Shown here: piece after piece, positions 31,811-41,061 of the stretch
Numbering within the stretch: position 1 is the first letter of the stretch
How the letters are laid out: each line of letters opens with the position of its first letter
Assembly: GCF_016595245.1 (NCBI RefSeq)
Contig: NZ_JAENHM010000073.1
Span: 62,001-126,000, forward strand
DNA length: 64,000 bases
Direction: 5' to 3'
Source: Azospirillum endophyticum
GTDB taxonomy: Bacteria > Pseudomonadota > Alphaproteobacteria > Azospirillales > Azospirillaceae
Position numbers and translations under genes: made by a program
The notes under the pieces: generated by a model
Told to the model about the DNA's origin: nothing
Database searches by the model: none
The model's input: the letters and a program-made list of their open reading frames with translations, nothing else

Positions 31811-33214
31811 TCACCCCCGCCTTCCGCGACGGACCAGGGCGTCGGGGGTGAAGTCTTCCTGCTGCAGCGGAGCGCCGAAGACCGGCGGGGCCAGACCATT
31901 GTCCAGGCCGCGGGCGGCATAGCGGTCGGCGGTCAGGTCGAAGACGAATTCCACCGCCGGCACCAGGGCCGGAACCTGCCAGTGCGGCAGCGGATGCGCC
32001 TCGGCGTAGCGGAGAAGGTCGCCTTTGCCGTTGTAATGCTCCGACGCCAGGATCTGCCAGCTGTCCTCGTCCAGGTAATAGGTGCGGTCGGGCAGGGCAT
32101 GCTGGAAGTTCGGCTTCAGCCGGGCGTCGACGACCCAGACCCGGTGCATCTCATAGCGCAGGAACTGCGGGTTGGGATGGCCCGGCCACAGGATGTCCCG
32201 CATCGTCAGGTTGGGATTGGACAGCCGGTGGGCATTGTAGGGCATGTACATCTCGCGCCGCGTCACCAGCGTGTAGTCGAAGCGGTCGAGCGCGCCGCCG
32301 AACATGTCCAGCATGTCGGCGGTGCAGATGCCCGCCGTTACCGGGTCCGGCGTGTCATAGGCGAAGCCGGGCGCCGGTGTCACCCGGCCCCGCTCCCCCT
32401 CCCGCGCCCAGGCGCGGGTGCGCGTCGCGACCGGGTCGAGGGTTCCCTGGACGATCAGGCTGCCGCCGGCCTGCTCCTTCGGCTCCAGGATGGTGCGGCG
32501 ATAGAGCAGCGGCGGTGCGGCCATGTCCCCGGCGGCATAGGGGGAGGCGAACTCCTCGCGCAGCTTCGTCTGGCTGCGGGTGCCGTCGCCGGACTGGACC
32601 ACCGTCAGGCTGGTGCGCGATACGCTCCCGCCGCGCCAGCGCAGCTTGTGGTTCCACATCGCCTGGACGCCGTTGGCCGGGATGGGGAAGGGCATCCCGA
32701 CCGCGGCGTCGCGCAGCGCCAGCCCGTTCTCTCCCAGCTTGGCGCGGTCGGCATTCGCCAGCGAGGCGTCATAGATGCGCTGGGGCGCCGCGGCACTGCG
32801 GCGGCAGGGAAACAGCGCCAGTTCGAAGCTTTCCGGGAATTTCGCCAGCAAGGCCTGTTGCCCGGCGGTCAGCCGCAGCTTGTAGCGCTCGACGTCGGCG
32901 GCACCGACGGTGAACCAGCGGACATCCTCGATGTAGGGGTCGGGCGACGGGCGGCCGGGCACATAGCCACGCGGCGGCTCGGTCAATCCGCCGGTCCAGG
33001 TCGGGATCGCCCGCGTGCGGTTGCCTGCCCGCACGGCGCCGAACGGTGTCAGCTCCTCGCCCAGCCGCGGCACCCCGACAGCGCGTGCGGCATCGGGCGG
33101 AGCGTCTTGTGCCGATGCCCCGGTCGTGGAGGTGACGGCCGTCGTGGCGGCTGCACCCAGCAACAGGCCGAGAGCCTGCCGCCGATCGGGACGGAACGCC
33201 ATCGGGCCGCTCAT
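31811..33214 (-). CDS. Tat-exported DUF1329 protein
   Basis: A 467-aa protein of the DUF1329 family (outer-membrane/lipoprotein-sorting-like fold). A twin-arginine signal is present (RPDRRQALGLLLGAAATTAV, residues about 8-27). Family segments include PTWTGGLTEPP near the N-terminus, PFPIPANGVQAMWNHKLRW, RTYYLDEDSWQIL and LRYEMHRVWVV. DUF1329 proteins occur beside RND exporters or lipid-handling genes, but their function is not settled. Its ATG overlaps the stop of the upstream hybrid kinase by 4 bp, so it is translationally coupled to a phosphorelay, an unusual setting. No DUF1302 or RND partner is nearby. Confidence 0.87.
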   Translation of the reverse strand: MSGPMAFRPDRRQALGLLLGAAATTAVTSTTGASAQDAPPDAARAVGVPRLGEELTPFGAVRAGNRTRAIPTWTGGLTEPPRGYVPGRPSPDPYIEDVRWFTVGAADVERYKLRLTAGQQALLAKFPESFELALFPCRRSAAAPQRIYDASLANADRAKLGENGLALRDAAVGMPFPIPANGVQAMWNHKLRWRGGSVSRTSLTVVQSGDGTRSQTKLREEFASPYAAGDMAAPPLLYRRTILEPKEQAGGSLIVQGTLDPVATRTRAWAREGERGRVTPAPGFAYDTPDPVTAGICTADMLDMFGGALDRFDYTLVTRREMYMPYNAHRLSNPNLTMRDILWPGHPNPQFLRYEMHRVWVVDARLKPNFQHALPDRTYYLDEDSWQILASEHYNGKGDLLRYAEAHPLPHWQVPALVPAVEFVFDLTADRYAARGLDNGLAPPVFGAPLQQEDFTPDALVRRGRRG

Positions 33215-35895
33215 GCCGTCGGCCGCTCCGTGCCGGCCAGTTCCCGTTCGATGGCGCCGCAGGTCGCGGTGAAGGCGTCGCGCAGCCGATCGGCCGCCGT
33301 CGTCAGCAGGGCATGCGGGGCGCCCTCCGCCGCGGCTTGCTCCAGAACGCGCGCGGCCTCCGCCAACGGCTTGGCGCCGGCATTGCGGGACGACCCCTTC
33401 AGATTGTGGGCGCAGGCCCGCACCCAGTCGCGATCGCCATTGCCCAACGCCGTGCCGAGGTCGTCGATCACTCCGCGCCCGATGGTGACGAAATCGGCCA
33501 GCAGCTCCGCCAGCATCGCCGCGTCGCCGCCGCACAGCGCGCGCAGGTTGCCGAGTTCGACCAGCAGGTCCCGATCCGCAAGGCGGCCGGCGGACGGTCC
33601 CGGTGGAACCGGAGGAGACGGCGGTGGAACGTCATCGGCCGAAACCGGCGGCATCCAGCGCGAGAGCGTCATCGCCAGTTGCGACAACTCCAGCGGCTTG
33701 CTCAGCACATCGTCCATGCCGGCCGCGCGATAGCTTTCGATGTCGGCCGGTGCGGCATTGGCGGTGATGGCGACGATCGGGAGGCGGCCCGTGCCGGCGG
33801 CGGCCTCGTCGCTGCGGATCCGCCGGGTCAGTTCGAATCCGTCGACCTCGGGCATCTGGATGTCGGTCAGCAGCAGGGCGTAGCGGTGCCGGGGCTGCCG
33901 ATCGAGCGCCGCCAGCGCCTCCGCCCCGCCGGTCGTCATTTCCACGGCATAGCCCAACCCCAGCAACTGCATCAGCAGGACCTTGCGGTTCACCGGATTG
34001 TCTTCCGCCACCAGGATCAGTTGCCCCTGGTCCATCGCCTCCGCCACGCCGGGCGGGCAGGCGGCGGTGCCGGCCGTGGTCCCCGCAGCGGCGGGAGGGG
34101 AAAAGGGACGGGGCAAGACGGGCGGGGAATGGGGCGGGGCGGCCTTCCGGGGAGGTTGGCGCCCCGCGGCGACGGCGACCGCACGCAGAAATGCCAGCCG
34201 CCGCAGCGGTCGGCTCAGCATCAGGGGGCCGGGGTCCAGTCCCTGCCCAGCGGACGCGGGAGAGGCGCTTGGCATCCCGTTGCCGTCGTGGCAGAGCAGG
34301 ACCATCGGTGGCCGGGCCTCGCCGCTGCGGCGTCCCGGTTCCGCGGGCGCATGGGCGCCGCCGGGGATGTGCAGTCCCTCGTCGATGGTGACGACGTCGA
34401 CGGCAAAGCCGGCTTCGCGCGCGATGCGGGCCTGGGCCGCCAGTTCGGGCGGGGAGGCGGCGGGCAGCGCCCGGGCGCCGGCCTGCTCCAGATAGCGGGC
34501 GAGAAAGCCGCGTTCCGTATCGTCGGGCACGCCAAGCAAGACCGTCAGCCCATCCAGCTCGACGGTATCCTGAGGCGCCGTCGCCGATTGGGGCGCCGCG
34601 GCACCGGCCAGCGGCAGGCGCAGCCAGAAGGTGGAGCCGGCGCCGGTCTCGCTCTCGACCCCGATCTCGCCGCCCATCAGCTCCGCCAGCCGCCGGCTGA
34701 TCGACAGTCCCAACCCGGTGCCGCCGAAGCGCCGGGTGGTGGAGCTTTCCGCCTGGGTGAAGGGTTGGAACAGGCGCGGGAGCATGGTCTCGGCGATGCC
34801 GATGCCGGTGTCGCACACGCTGATGCGCAGCACAGGCTCCGCCTTCTTCTCCGGCGCAGCCGGTTCGAGTTCGGCGCGCAGCACGACGCGGCCGGCCTCG
34901 GTGAACTTGATGGCGTTGCCGGCCAAATTGAACAGGATCTGGCGCAGCCGCACCGGATCGCCCAGCAAAGCCTGCGGAATTGCCGGGTCCACATAGGTCA
35001 GCAGCGCCAGTCCTTTGGTCCCGGCGGCGGGCGCCAGGGCTTCCGCCACCCCTTCGACCAGGGCTGAAACCGATAGCGCCTCCCGTTCCAGGTCCAACTT
35101 CCCGGCCTCGATCTTCGAGAAATCCAGGATGTCGTCGATGATCCGTAGCAACGCATTGGTCGACTCGCGCATGGTACCGACGGTGTCGCGCTGCTGCTCG
35201 TCCAGCTCCGTCCGTTCCAGCAGGCCCAGCATTCCCAGCACCCCGTTCATCGGCGTCCGGATCTCGTGGCTCATGGTGGCGAGGAAGGCGGACTTGGCCT
35301 TGGTCGCCTCCTCCGCCTGCTCGCGGCTTTCGCGCAGCTCGCGCGTGCGCTCCGCCACCCGGGTTTCGATCGACTGGATCTGCTCGAATGCGCGCAATGC
35401 CGCGATCACGGCGGTGACCAGGCTTTCCGCCGACAGGTCGGCCTTCGGCTTGTAGTCGTTGATGTCGTAATCGACGATCACGTCGCGCTGGGGTGCCTGA
35501 CCGGGCTGGCCTGTGCGCAGGATGATCCGGACGTCACGGTTTCCCAGCTCGTCGCGGATCCAGCGCACCAGCTTCAGGCCGGAATCGTCCTCCTCCATCA
35601 TCACGTCCAGCAGGATCACGGCGACGTCGCGCCTGTGTTCCAGCAGGGTGCGGGCGTCCGCCGCGGTGAAGCAGCCGATGAGGTCCAGCCGCCGCCGCTG
35701 GAAGGTGACGTCGGTCAGCAGCAGCCCGGTCATGGAATGGATGTCGGACTCGTCATCCACCACCAGGACGGGCCAGGGCGGTGCCGACGAAGCGCCCTGG
35801 CCCGCGCGCGCGGCCGCCTCCTCGCCGGCACCGGGCGCGGAACCGTCCTCCTCGTCGGCGAACAGGATCTCGTCGTCGTCGGCGCCGGTGCTCAT
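33211..35895 (-). CDS. Hybrid kinase REC-HisKA-HATPase-REC-Hpt
   Basis: 894 aa, soluble. N-terminal receiver at about 42-170, with phospho-Asp D97 in LLDVMM and the TGQPGQAPQRDVIVDYDINDYK segment seen in DUF3369-linked receivers. Then a coiled coil, HisKA with H210 in FLATMSHEIRTPMNG, HATPase (GTGLGLSISRRL), a degenerate receiver-like region at about 450-600, a true receiver with D in LLTDIQMPEVDG near 681, and an Hpt domain with H in CAHNLKGSS near 830. It has every module of a multi-step relay and takes input via its first receiver, probably from the membrane kinase encoded just upstream (4-bp overlap). The final response regulator is not in this operon. Confidence 0.93.
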   Translation of the reverse strand: MSTGADDDEILFADEEDGSAPGAGEEAAARAGQGASSAPPWPVLVVDDESDIHSMTGLLLTDVTFQRRRLDLIGCFTAADARTLLEHRRDVAVILLDVMMEEDDSGLKLVRWIRDELGNRDVRIILRTGQPGQAPQRDVIVDYDINDYKPKADLSAESLVTAVIAALRAFEQIQSIETRVAERTRELRESREQAEEATKAKSAFLATMSHEIRTPMNGVLGMLGLLERTELDEQQRDTVGTMRESTNALLRIIDDILDFSKIEAGKLDLEREALSVSALVEGVAEALAPAAGTKGLALLTYVDPAIPQALLGDPVRLRQILFNLAGNAIKFTEAGRVVLRAELEPAAPEKKAEPVLRISVCDTGIGIAETMLPRLFQPFTQAESSTTRRFGGTGLGLSISRRLAELMGGEIGVESETGAGSTFWLRLPLAGAAAPQSATAPQDTVELDGLTVLLGVPDDTERGFLARYLEQAGARALPAASPPELAAQARIAREAGFAVDVVTIDEGLHIPGGAHAPAEPGRRSGEARPPMVLLCHDGNGMPSASPASAGQGLDPGPLMLSRPLRRLAFLRAVAVAAGRQPPRKAAPPHSPPVLPRPFSPPAAAGTTAGTAACPPGVAEAMDQGQLILVAEDNPVNRKVLLMQLLGLGYAVEMTTGGAEALAALDRQPRHRYALLLTDIQMPEVDGFELTRRIRSDEAAAGTGRLPIVAITANAAPADIESYRAAGMDDVLSKPLELSQLAMTLSRWMPPVSADDVPPPSPPVPPGPSAGRLADRDLLVELGNLRALCGGDAAMLAELLADFVTIGRGVIDDLGTALGNGDRDWVRACAHNLKGSSRNAGAKPLAEAARVLEQAAAEGAPHALLTTAADRLRDAFTATCGAIERELAGTERPTA

Positions 35896-38285
35896 GCGGG
35901 GTCGGTCTCCAGCGATACGGGCGTCGGCGCAGGGCCGGGGACAGGGTGGGGCGATTGCGGGTTGGCGGCGATCTTCGGGATGCGCAGGGTGAAGGTAGTT
36001 CCATCGCCGGGAACGCTGTCAACCGAGATCCGTCCGCCCAGCGACTGGGTGGTCAGATTGAACACGATGTGCAGCCCCAGCCCGCTGCCGCCCGCGCCGC
36101 GCCGCGTGGTGAAGAAGGGTTCGAAAACCCTGGGCAGGTTTTCCGCGGCGATGCCGATCCCATCGTCGGCGAAGCGGATCTCCACTTCGCCTTCCGCCGC
36201 TTCGTCTACGTCGATGACCATGTGTCCCCTGCTGTCGGCCGGAAAGGCGTGGGTCAGCGCGTTCATCATCAGATTGGTCACCACCTGGCTCAGCGCGCCG
36301 GGGAAGCTGTCCATGACGATGCCGGGCGAGCAGGCGACGGCGACCCGATGGGGGCTCTTGCGCAGGGTGGGGCCGAGCGAGGTCACCACCTCCTCCAGAT
36401 AGGCCAGCAGGTCGAAGCGGCGCCTCTCCTCGCTGGTCTGATCGACGGCGACCCGCTTGAAGCTCTGGATCAGCTCGGCCGCGCGGGTCAGGTTCTGCTC
36501 GATCAGGCGGGAGGACTCGCCGGCGGTGGCGACATAGGCGGCAAGGTCGGATTTTCTCATCGTCCCGCGCTCGAACGCCTCGGCCAGCATCGCGGTCCGA
36601 CCCGACAGATGGGTGGCGCAGCCGAAGGCGATGCCGATGGGAGTGTTGATCTCGTGCGCGACCCCCGCCACCAGCAGGGCGAGCGAAGCCATCTTTTCCG
36701 CCTGCACCAGACTGGCCTGGGTCTCCTTCAGGTCGGCATAGGCGTGTTCCAACTGCTGCATCGCATCGAAGATCTCCTCGGCCGACCGGGCTTCCACCGT
36801 CACGTCGGTCAGGGTGCGGACGAAGCCGCCCTCGGGCAACGGGTTGGTGCGTATCTCGACGATGCGGCCGTCGCGGCGGCGGCGCTTGAAGGTGAAGGGC
36901 TGCCCGATCGCCCCGGACGCGTTGCCCGGAGGGGCGGCCGATCCGCCGGCATGGCCGGCTTCCCCGCCTTCCGTATCGAGCCCGTAGTTCAGATGCAGGT
37001 CGGGATCGTCGGCCATCTCGCCGAATTCGCCCCCATGGCGCTGGATCGCCACCAGTTCGGCGAAGCGCGGAGTGCCGGCGAGGACCTCCGGCGGAATGTT
37101 CAGCAATTCGGCGGCCCGGCGGTTCGCCGTCACCACGCGCCCATTGCCGTCGACCTTGATGATGCCCTGGTCGGTGTTGTCCAGCGTGACCTGCAGCACA
37201 TTGCGTTCATGAGCCAGATCCAGTTCCGCCTGCACCCGTTCGGTGACGTCGGACATGGTTCCGGTCAGGCGCAGGGCGCGGCCGTCGGGATCGCGCTGGG
37301 CGGTGGCACGGTCCTCGATCCAGGCCCATCGGCCATCGCGCCGCCGCATGCGGTAGACGGCGGCGTAGGCCATGGCGCGGTCACGCAGCCGCCGCCGCGA
37401 CTCGGCCATCACCCGCTCCACCTCGTCGGGATGCAGGAGCGAGGACCAGGTCGCCGAGGTCATCGGCAGTTCGGTTTGTCCGTAGCCGAGCAGGGTCGGG
37501 AATTCCTTCGACCACCAATATTGCCCGCTGTGCAGGTCATAGTCCCAGACGGAGGAGCGGGTGGCGGTGATCGCCAATGCCAGCCTTTGTTCGCTCTTGC
37601 GCAACGCGGCCTCCTCCTGCCCCAGCCGGGCGAGCATGGCGTTGTGCGCCTGGATCACCCGCCCCAGTTCGTCGGCCGCCCGCCAGTCCACCGGCCGGTG
37701 TCCACCGCCCCGTTCGGATTCCAGGATGGAAGCGATCAACCGTCCCAGCGGCCGCCCCACCGTCAGCCGCAATGCCGTCAACGCCGCCGCGATGGTGCCG
37801 CCCAGCGTCAGCAGAAGCAGGACGGCGGTGTTCACCATCTCCTGCCGGAGCTGTTCGCGCGCGACGTCTTGGCTGTAATGCAGGGTGATGGTGCCGATCT
37901 GGAGGTTCTGCACCCGGATCGGCCGCCGCTCGATGCGCGTGCCGTCATCAGCCGGGCAGTTCGCTCCCGGCCAGGCGAACAGGCCGCCGGCCAGATCGTC
38001 GCTCACCTCGATGCAGACCAGCTCCCGGTTGGCACCGATGGCCTGGATGACGTTGCGGATGGTCTGGACGTCGAAGGTCCACAGAGTGTTCGACAGCGCG
38101 GCGGCGTTGATGTCGGCGATGGTCGCTACCTTTTCGCGCAACGCCGCCTGCAGATCCTTGTAGCGGTCATGGAAGAACAGGGTCGAAAACAGCGAAACGG
38201 CGACGACCAAGCTCGGCACCAGGATCAGCAGGAACTTGGCCGATACCGTCGGGATCCGTCGCCACGCCTCAGCGATCCTGGTCAT
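35892..38285 (-). CDS. Membrane sensor histidine kinase with PAS domains
   Basis: 797 aa. Helix 1 at about 17-40, a periplasmic sensor of about 115 residues containing a Cys pair (LVCIEV, GANCPAD), helix 2 at about 157-180 and a HAMP-like linker. Next come a PAS/PAC domain (SVWDYDLHSGQYWWS...WAWIEDRATAQRD), a second PAS with an insert (GIIKVDGNGRVVTANRRAAELL), a coiled coil, HisKA with VAGVAHEINTPIG (His near 545) and a HATPase domain with VTNLMMNALTHAF and GSGLGLHIV. It has no receiver of its own. It overlaps the hybrid kinase gene by 4 bp, making a two-kinase operon. The ligand is unknown. Confidence 0.92.
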   Translation of the reverse strand: MTRIAEAWRRIPTVSAKFLLILVPSLVVAVSLFSTLFFHDRYKDLQAALREKVATIADINAAALSNTLWTFDVQTIRNVIQAIGANRELVCIEVSDDLAGGLFAWPGANCPADDGTRIERRPIRVQNLQIGTITLHYSQDVAREQLRQEMVNTAVLLLLTLGGTIAAALTALRLTVGRPLGRLIASILESERGGGHRPVDWRAADELGRVIQAHNAMLARLGQEEAALRKSEQRLALAITATRSSVWDYDLHSGQYWWSKEFPTLLGYGQTELPMTSATWSSLLHPDEVERVMAESRRRLRDRAMAYAAVYRMRRRDGRWAWIEDRATAQRDPDGRALRLTGTMSDVTERVQAELDLAHERNVLQVTLDNTDQGIIKVDGNGRVVTANRRAAELLNIPPEVLAGTPRFAELVAIQRHGGEFGEMADDPDLHLNYGLDTEGGEAGHAGGSAAPPGNASGAIGQPFTFKRRRRDGRIVEIRTNPLPEGGFVRTLTDVTVEARSAEEIFDAMQQLEHAYADLKETQASLVQAEKMASLALLVAGVAHEINTPIGIAFGCATHLSGRTAMLAEAFERGTMRKSDLAAYVATAGESSRLIEQNLTRAAELIQSFKRVAVDQTSEERRRFDLLAYLEEVVTSLGPTLRKSPHRVAVACSPGIVMDSFPGALSQVVTNLMMNALTHAFPADSRGHMVIDVDEAAEGEVEIRFADDGIGIAAENLPRVFEPFFTTRRGAGGSGLGLHIVFNLTTQSLGGRISVDSVPGDGTTFTLRIPKIAANPQSPHPVPGPAPTPVSLETDPA

Positions 38286-38372
38286 GCATTGACGTTCCGG
38301 ACGTTCGTTGGTGAGAGCAGGTGGCGCTCGGCGGGATGTCTGGTGTGGGCTGCGCCCGGCACGCTCGCCGTC

Positions 38373-38491
38373 CTAAGCAGGTTTGTCCAGATCGGGCCAC
38401 AGGCCCGGCCTGGAGAAACCTGCGGATTCTATGGTTTTGCAGGTTTTCCGAGCCCGCCCATCTGTGGGCGGAGTTCGGAAAACCTGCTTAG
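38373..38491. mobile_element. 119-bp MITE/BIME-like element with 12-bp terminal inverted repeats
   Basis: Ends are perfect 12-bp inverted repeats, CTAAGCAGGTTT (38373-38384) and AAACCTGCTTAG (38480-38491). Inside are two hairpins: 38377-38423 (GCAGGTTT ... AAACCTGC with inner GGGCC-ACA-GGCCC) and 38439-38487 (13-bp arms GCAGGTTTTCCGA / TCGGAAAACCTGC with inner GCCCA/TGGGC). No open reading frame and no obvious target-site duplication. It fills the middle of the 419-bp divergent gap 38286-38704; the flanks hold no other feature I can name. Confidence 0.7.
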
Positions 38492-38704
38492 AGCCTTCTA
38501 CCGTGTCGGGGGAGCCTCGTCCACCGGCGCGAGGCCTGGAAAGACGCATGGGAGGAGACGATGCGCGCATTGGAAAATGCTGCGAAGCGGCATAATCGAC
38601 TATTGAGGTATTGGGATATGCTGAACTACCATGCATAGGTGAGGGAGCATGGTTTCACGCGCTTGTGTGGGACTGCCAGGACAGTGGATCGGTTGAGAGG
38701 ACTC

Positions 38705-39010
38705 ATGGATTTCCAGGCGACAGATACAGGCGACACGACCGAGGTCAGGCTGATGGGCCGCCTGGAGTTCACGGATCATGACCGGCTGCGTGACATCGTC
38801 GGGCTGGTTGAGCGGTCCGATATGGCACGTTTCGTCATTGATCTGTCGGCATTGGAGTTCATCGACTCCGCCGGCCTCGGCATGCTGCTGATCCTTCAGG
38901 AGGAGACCGAGACCCGCAACGTCAGGATGATCGTCCAGGGTGCCGCAGGCGACGTGAAGCGGTCGATCGACCTCGCCCGGCTGGGCGAGATCATCACCAT
39001 AGCCTCCTGA
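38705..39010 (+). CDS. STAS-domain anti-sigma factor antagonist (RsbV/SpoIIAA-like)
   Basis: 101 aa, a single STAS domain with the phosphorylation-site segment VIDLSALEFIDSAGLGMLL (Ser in DSAGLG near residue 60). In partner switching the unphosphorylated antagonist binds the anti-sigma kinase. The ATG at 38705 follows GAGAGGA; the frame is open from 38639. It heads a three-gene run with an ATP-binding protein and a PP2C phosphatase, spaced 33 and 14 bp apart. Confidence 0.92.
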   Translation: MDFQATDTGDTTEVRLMGRLEFTDHDRLRDIVGLVERSDMARFVIDLSALEFIDSAGLGMLLILQEETETRNVRMIVQGAAGDVKRSIDLARLGEIITIAS

Positions 39011-39043
39011 AAGGCCGGTCTCTGTCCCAGGGGAGTCCGCCGT

Positions 39044-39847
39044 ATGGACGCCATCCGACATGATCACACCGCCGACCCGGCTTTCCGGAGCTTCAGCCTG
39101 TTGCGCGACCGGGTGCCTGCCGACATGGCCGCCCGCGTCGCGGCGCGCTTCGGCGGAACGGCAGGGGACGAGGGGGACGGTCCGGCGGTGCCGGCCGGAC
39201 ACGTGGCCGCCCGGATGGTGGAAGCGTTGCTGATGGGGCAGGCGAGCCGCGACCGGCTGCGCGCCGCCTTCGACCTCGCCCCCGCCCTGATGGTGGAGTT
39301 GGGGGAGGGCGCCGACGAGACCGCGGCCCTGCTGGACGACTGGTCGGGTGCGCCGGCGGCCGACCTTCCGAACCTGCCCGGATTCTATCTGTCGCTGACC
39401 ACCGCCACCGCCTATGGCCTGCAATGCCCGGTGCTGGTCTGCGACGAGCTGGTGCGGCGCGGCGTGCTGGATCCGCAACGCCGCTCGACCGTGGAGCTTT
39501 GTCTGCATGAAGCCGTCGCCAATGCCATCGTCCACGGCAACCTCGGCCTGTCCAGCGCGGTCAAGAGCGAGCCGGGCGGCTACCGCCGTTTTAGCGAGAT
39601 GATGCGCGACCGGCTGGGCGACCCCGCCGTGGTGCGGCGGCGGCTGGATATCTTCTGCCGCTGGAACGAGCGCGGCATCGCCATCGCGGTGGTGGACCAG
39701 GGCGGCGGCTTCGATGCCGAGGCGACTCCCGCGATCGCCGGAAACGATGCGCGGTCGGGACGCGGATTCGTCTTCATGCGCACGCTGGCCTCTCGGGTAA
39801 CGGTGACCGACGGCGGGCGCTGCACCGTCCTGCAATTCGACCGCTGA
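39044..39847 (+). CDS. RsbW-like ATP-binding protein with extra N-terminal domain
   Basis: 267 aa. The C-terminal part (from about 130) is a GHKL ATPase: N-box ELCLHEAVANAIVHGN, G1 box VVDQGGGFD and G2 box SGRGFVFMRTLA, as in RsbW/SpoIIAB anti-sigma kinases. The first 120 residues are extra and helical, with no family recognised; ordinary RsbW is about 150 aa. An insert of about 30 residues follows the N-box. It probably phosphorylates the STAS protein and holds an unknown target. No sigma factor gene is next to it. Confidence 0.85.
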   Translation: MDAIRHDHTADPAFRSFSLLRDRVPADMAARVAARFGGTAGDEGDGPAVPAGHVAARMVEALLMGQASRDRLRAAFDLAPALMVELGEGADETAALLDDWSGAPAADLPNLPGFYLSLTTATAYGLQCPVLVCDELVRRGVLDPQRRSTVELCLHEAVANAIVHGNLGLSSAVKSEPGGYRRFSEMMRDRLGDPAVVRRRLDIFCRWNERGIAIAVVDQGGGFDAEATPAIAGNDARSGRGFVFMRTLASRVTVTDGGRCTVLQFDR

Positions 39848-39861
39848 CGGGACACGCCTCC

Positions 39862-41049
39862 ATGGCCGTGCGCGCCCTGTCGCTGTCGGACTGCCGCGTC
39901 CTGATCGTGGACGACAACGAATTCAATCGAAAATCGCTTGCCCTGGTGATCCGCCGCGCTGGCATCACCGACATCGCCTTCGCCGAGAACGGGCGGGAGG
40001 GGCTGGCGGCCGTCGACCGGTTCCGGCCCGACCTCGTCCTGCTCGACGTCGACATGCCGGTCATGAACGGCTTGGAGATGTGCGAGACGCTGCGCCGCAA
40101 TGCCGCCCATGAGCAGCTTCCGGTGCTGTTCCAGACGGCGCTGGACAGCGACGAGGAGCAGGTGCGGTGTTTCGAGGCCGGAGGCAACGATTTCATCTCC
40201 AAGCCGATCAAGCCCGGCGAATGCGTGGCCCGCGTCCGCCACCAGTTGGAAAAGCGCAAGCTGTTCACCGACCTCGCGGCCTTCCGCGAGCGGGTCCAGC
40301 GCGAGTTGACGCATGCCCGCGCCATGCAGACGTCGCTGCTGCCGGAGAGTCGGCGGCTGACCGAGGTGGCGGACCGCTACGGTCTGACCCTGGATGCCCA
40401 TTTCGAGACGTCGTCGGAACTGGGTGGCGATTTCTGGGGGCTCTATCCTCTGGGCGACCGCCGGCTCGGGCTGCTGATGGTCGATTTCGCCGGGCACGGC
40501 ATCACGGCGGCGATCAACACCTTCCGTCTGCACACGCTGATCGACCGCTTGCCCATGCAGCACATGGCGCCGTCGCAATGGCTGGTGCAGTTGAACGCCG
40601 CGCTGAAGGACGTGCTGCCGACGGGGCAGTTCGCCACCGCCTTCTTCGGCATCCTCGATCTTGCCACCGACCTGTTGACCTTCGCCGCAGCGGGCTCGCC
40701 CAACCCGGTGCTGGGGACGCCGGCCGCCCCCGGGGGCGATGGCCCACGCATCCGCCTTCTCGACTCGGCCGGTCTGGTGCTGGGCGCCTCGCGCCGGGCG
40801 CAGTATGTCGACCAGAGCCATCGCCTGCCGCGCGGCGGCTTTCTGTTCCTGTACAGCGACGCCCTGATCGAATGCGGCGGCGACGAACTCGGTCCGCTGG
40901 GGCAGGACGCCGTTCCGGATTTCGTCCGCGATGCGCTGGCCCGCGACCGCCAGCATCCGCTTCGTCCGATGATGGAGGATTTCTACGCCCGTGCCAGCCT
41001 GCCGCTGCGCGACGACCTGACCGCCGTCTGGGCCGCCAGACGGGCATGA
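39862..41049 (+). CDS. Receiver-PP2C (SpoIIE-type) phosphatase
   Basis: 395 aa. Receiver at residues 10-130 (VLIVDDNEFNRKSL, phospho-Asp in LLDVDMPVMNG, K in SKPIKPGE), a coiled-coil linker containing TSLLPES, then a SpoIIE/PP2C serine phosphatase with SSELGGDFWGLYPLG, VDFAGHGITAAI, LYSDALIECGG and a final RDDLTAVW metal-site motif. Phosphorylation of the receiver should switch dephosphorylation of the STAS antagonist. This links the module to histidine kinases, such as the divergent operon or the REC-Hpt protein. It starts 14 bp after the ATP-binding protein gene. Confidence 0.93.
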   Translation: MAVRALSLSDCRVLIVDDNEFNRKSLALVIRRAGITDIAFAENGREGLAAVDRFRPDLVLLDVDMPVMNGLEMCETLRRNAAHEQLPVLFQTALDSDEEQVRCFEAGGNDFISKPIKPGECVARVRHQLEKRKLFTDLAAFRERVQRELTHARAMQTSLLPESRRLTEVADRYGLTLDAHFETSSELGGDFWGLYPLGDRRLGLLMVDFAGHGITAAINTFRLHTLIDRLPMQHMAPSQWLVQLNAALKDVLPTGQFATAFFGILDLATDLLTFAAAGSPNPVLGTPAAPGGDGPRIRLLDSAGLVLGASRRAQYVDQSHRLPRGGFLFLYSDALIECGGDELGPLGQDAVPDFVRDALARDRQHPLRPMMEDFYARASLPLRDDLTAVWAARRA

Positions 41050-41061
41050 GGGATGTGGGCG

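Noticed and set aside
35781..38606. A 941-codon plus-strand open frame opposite the sensor kinase
   Set aside because: Antisense shadow of a kinase with complete HisKA and HATPase motifs; its 3' end also runs through the inverted-repeat element.
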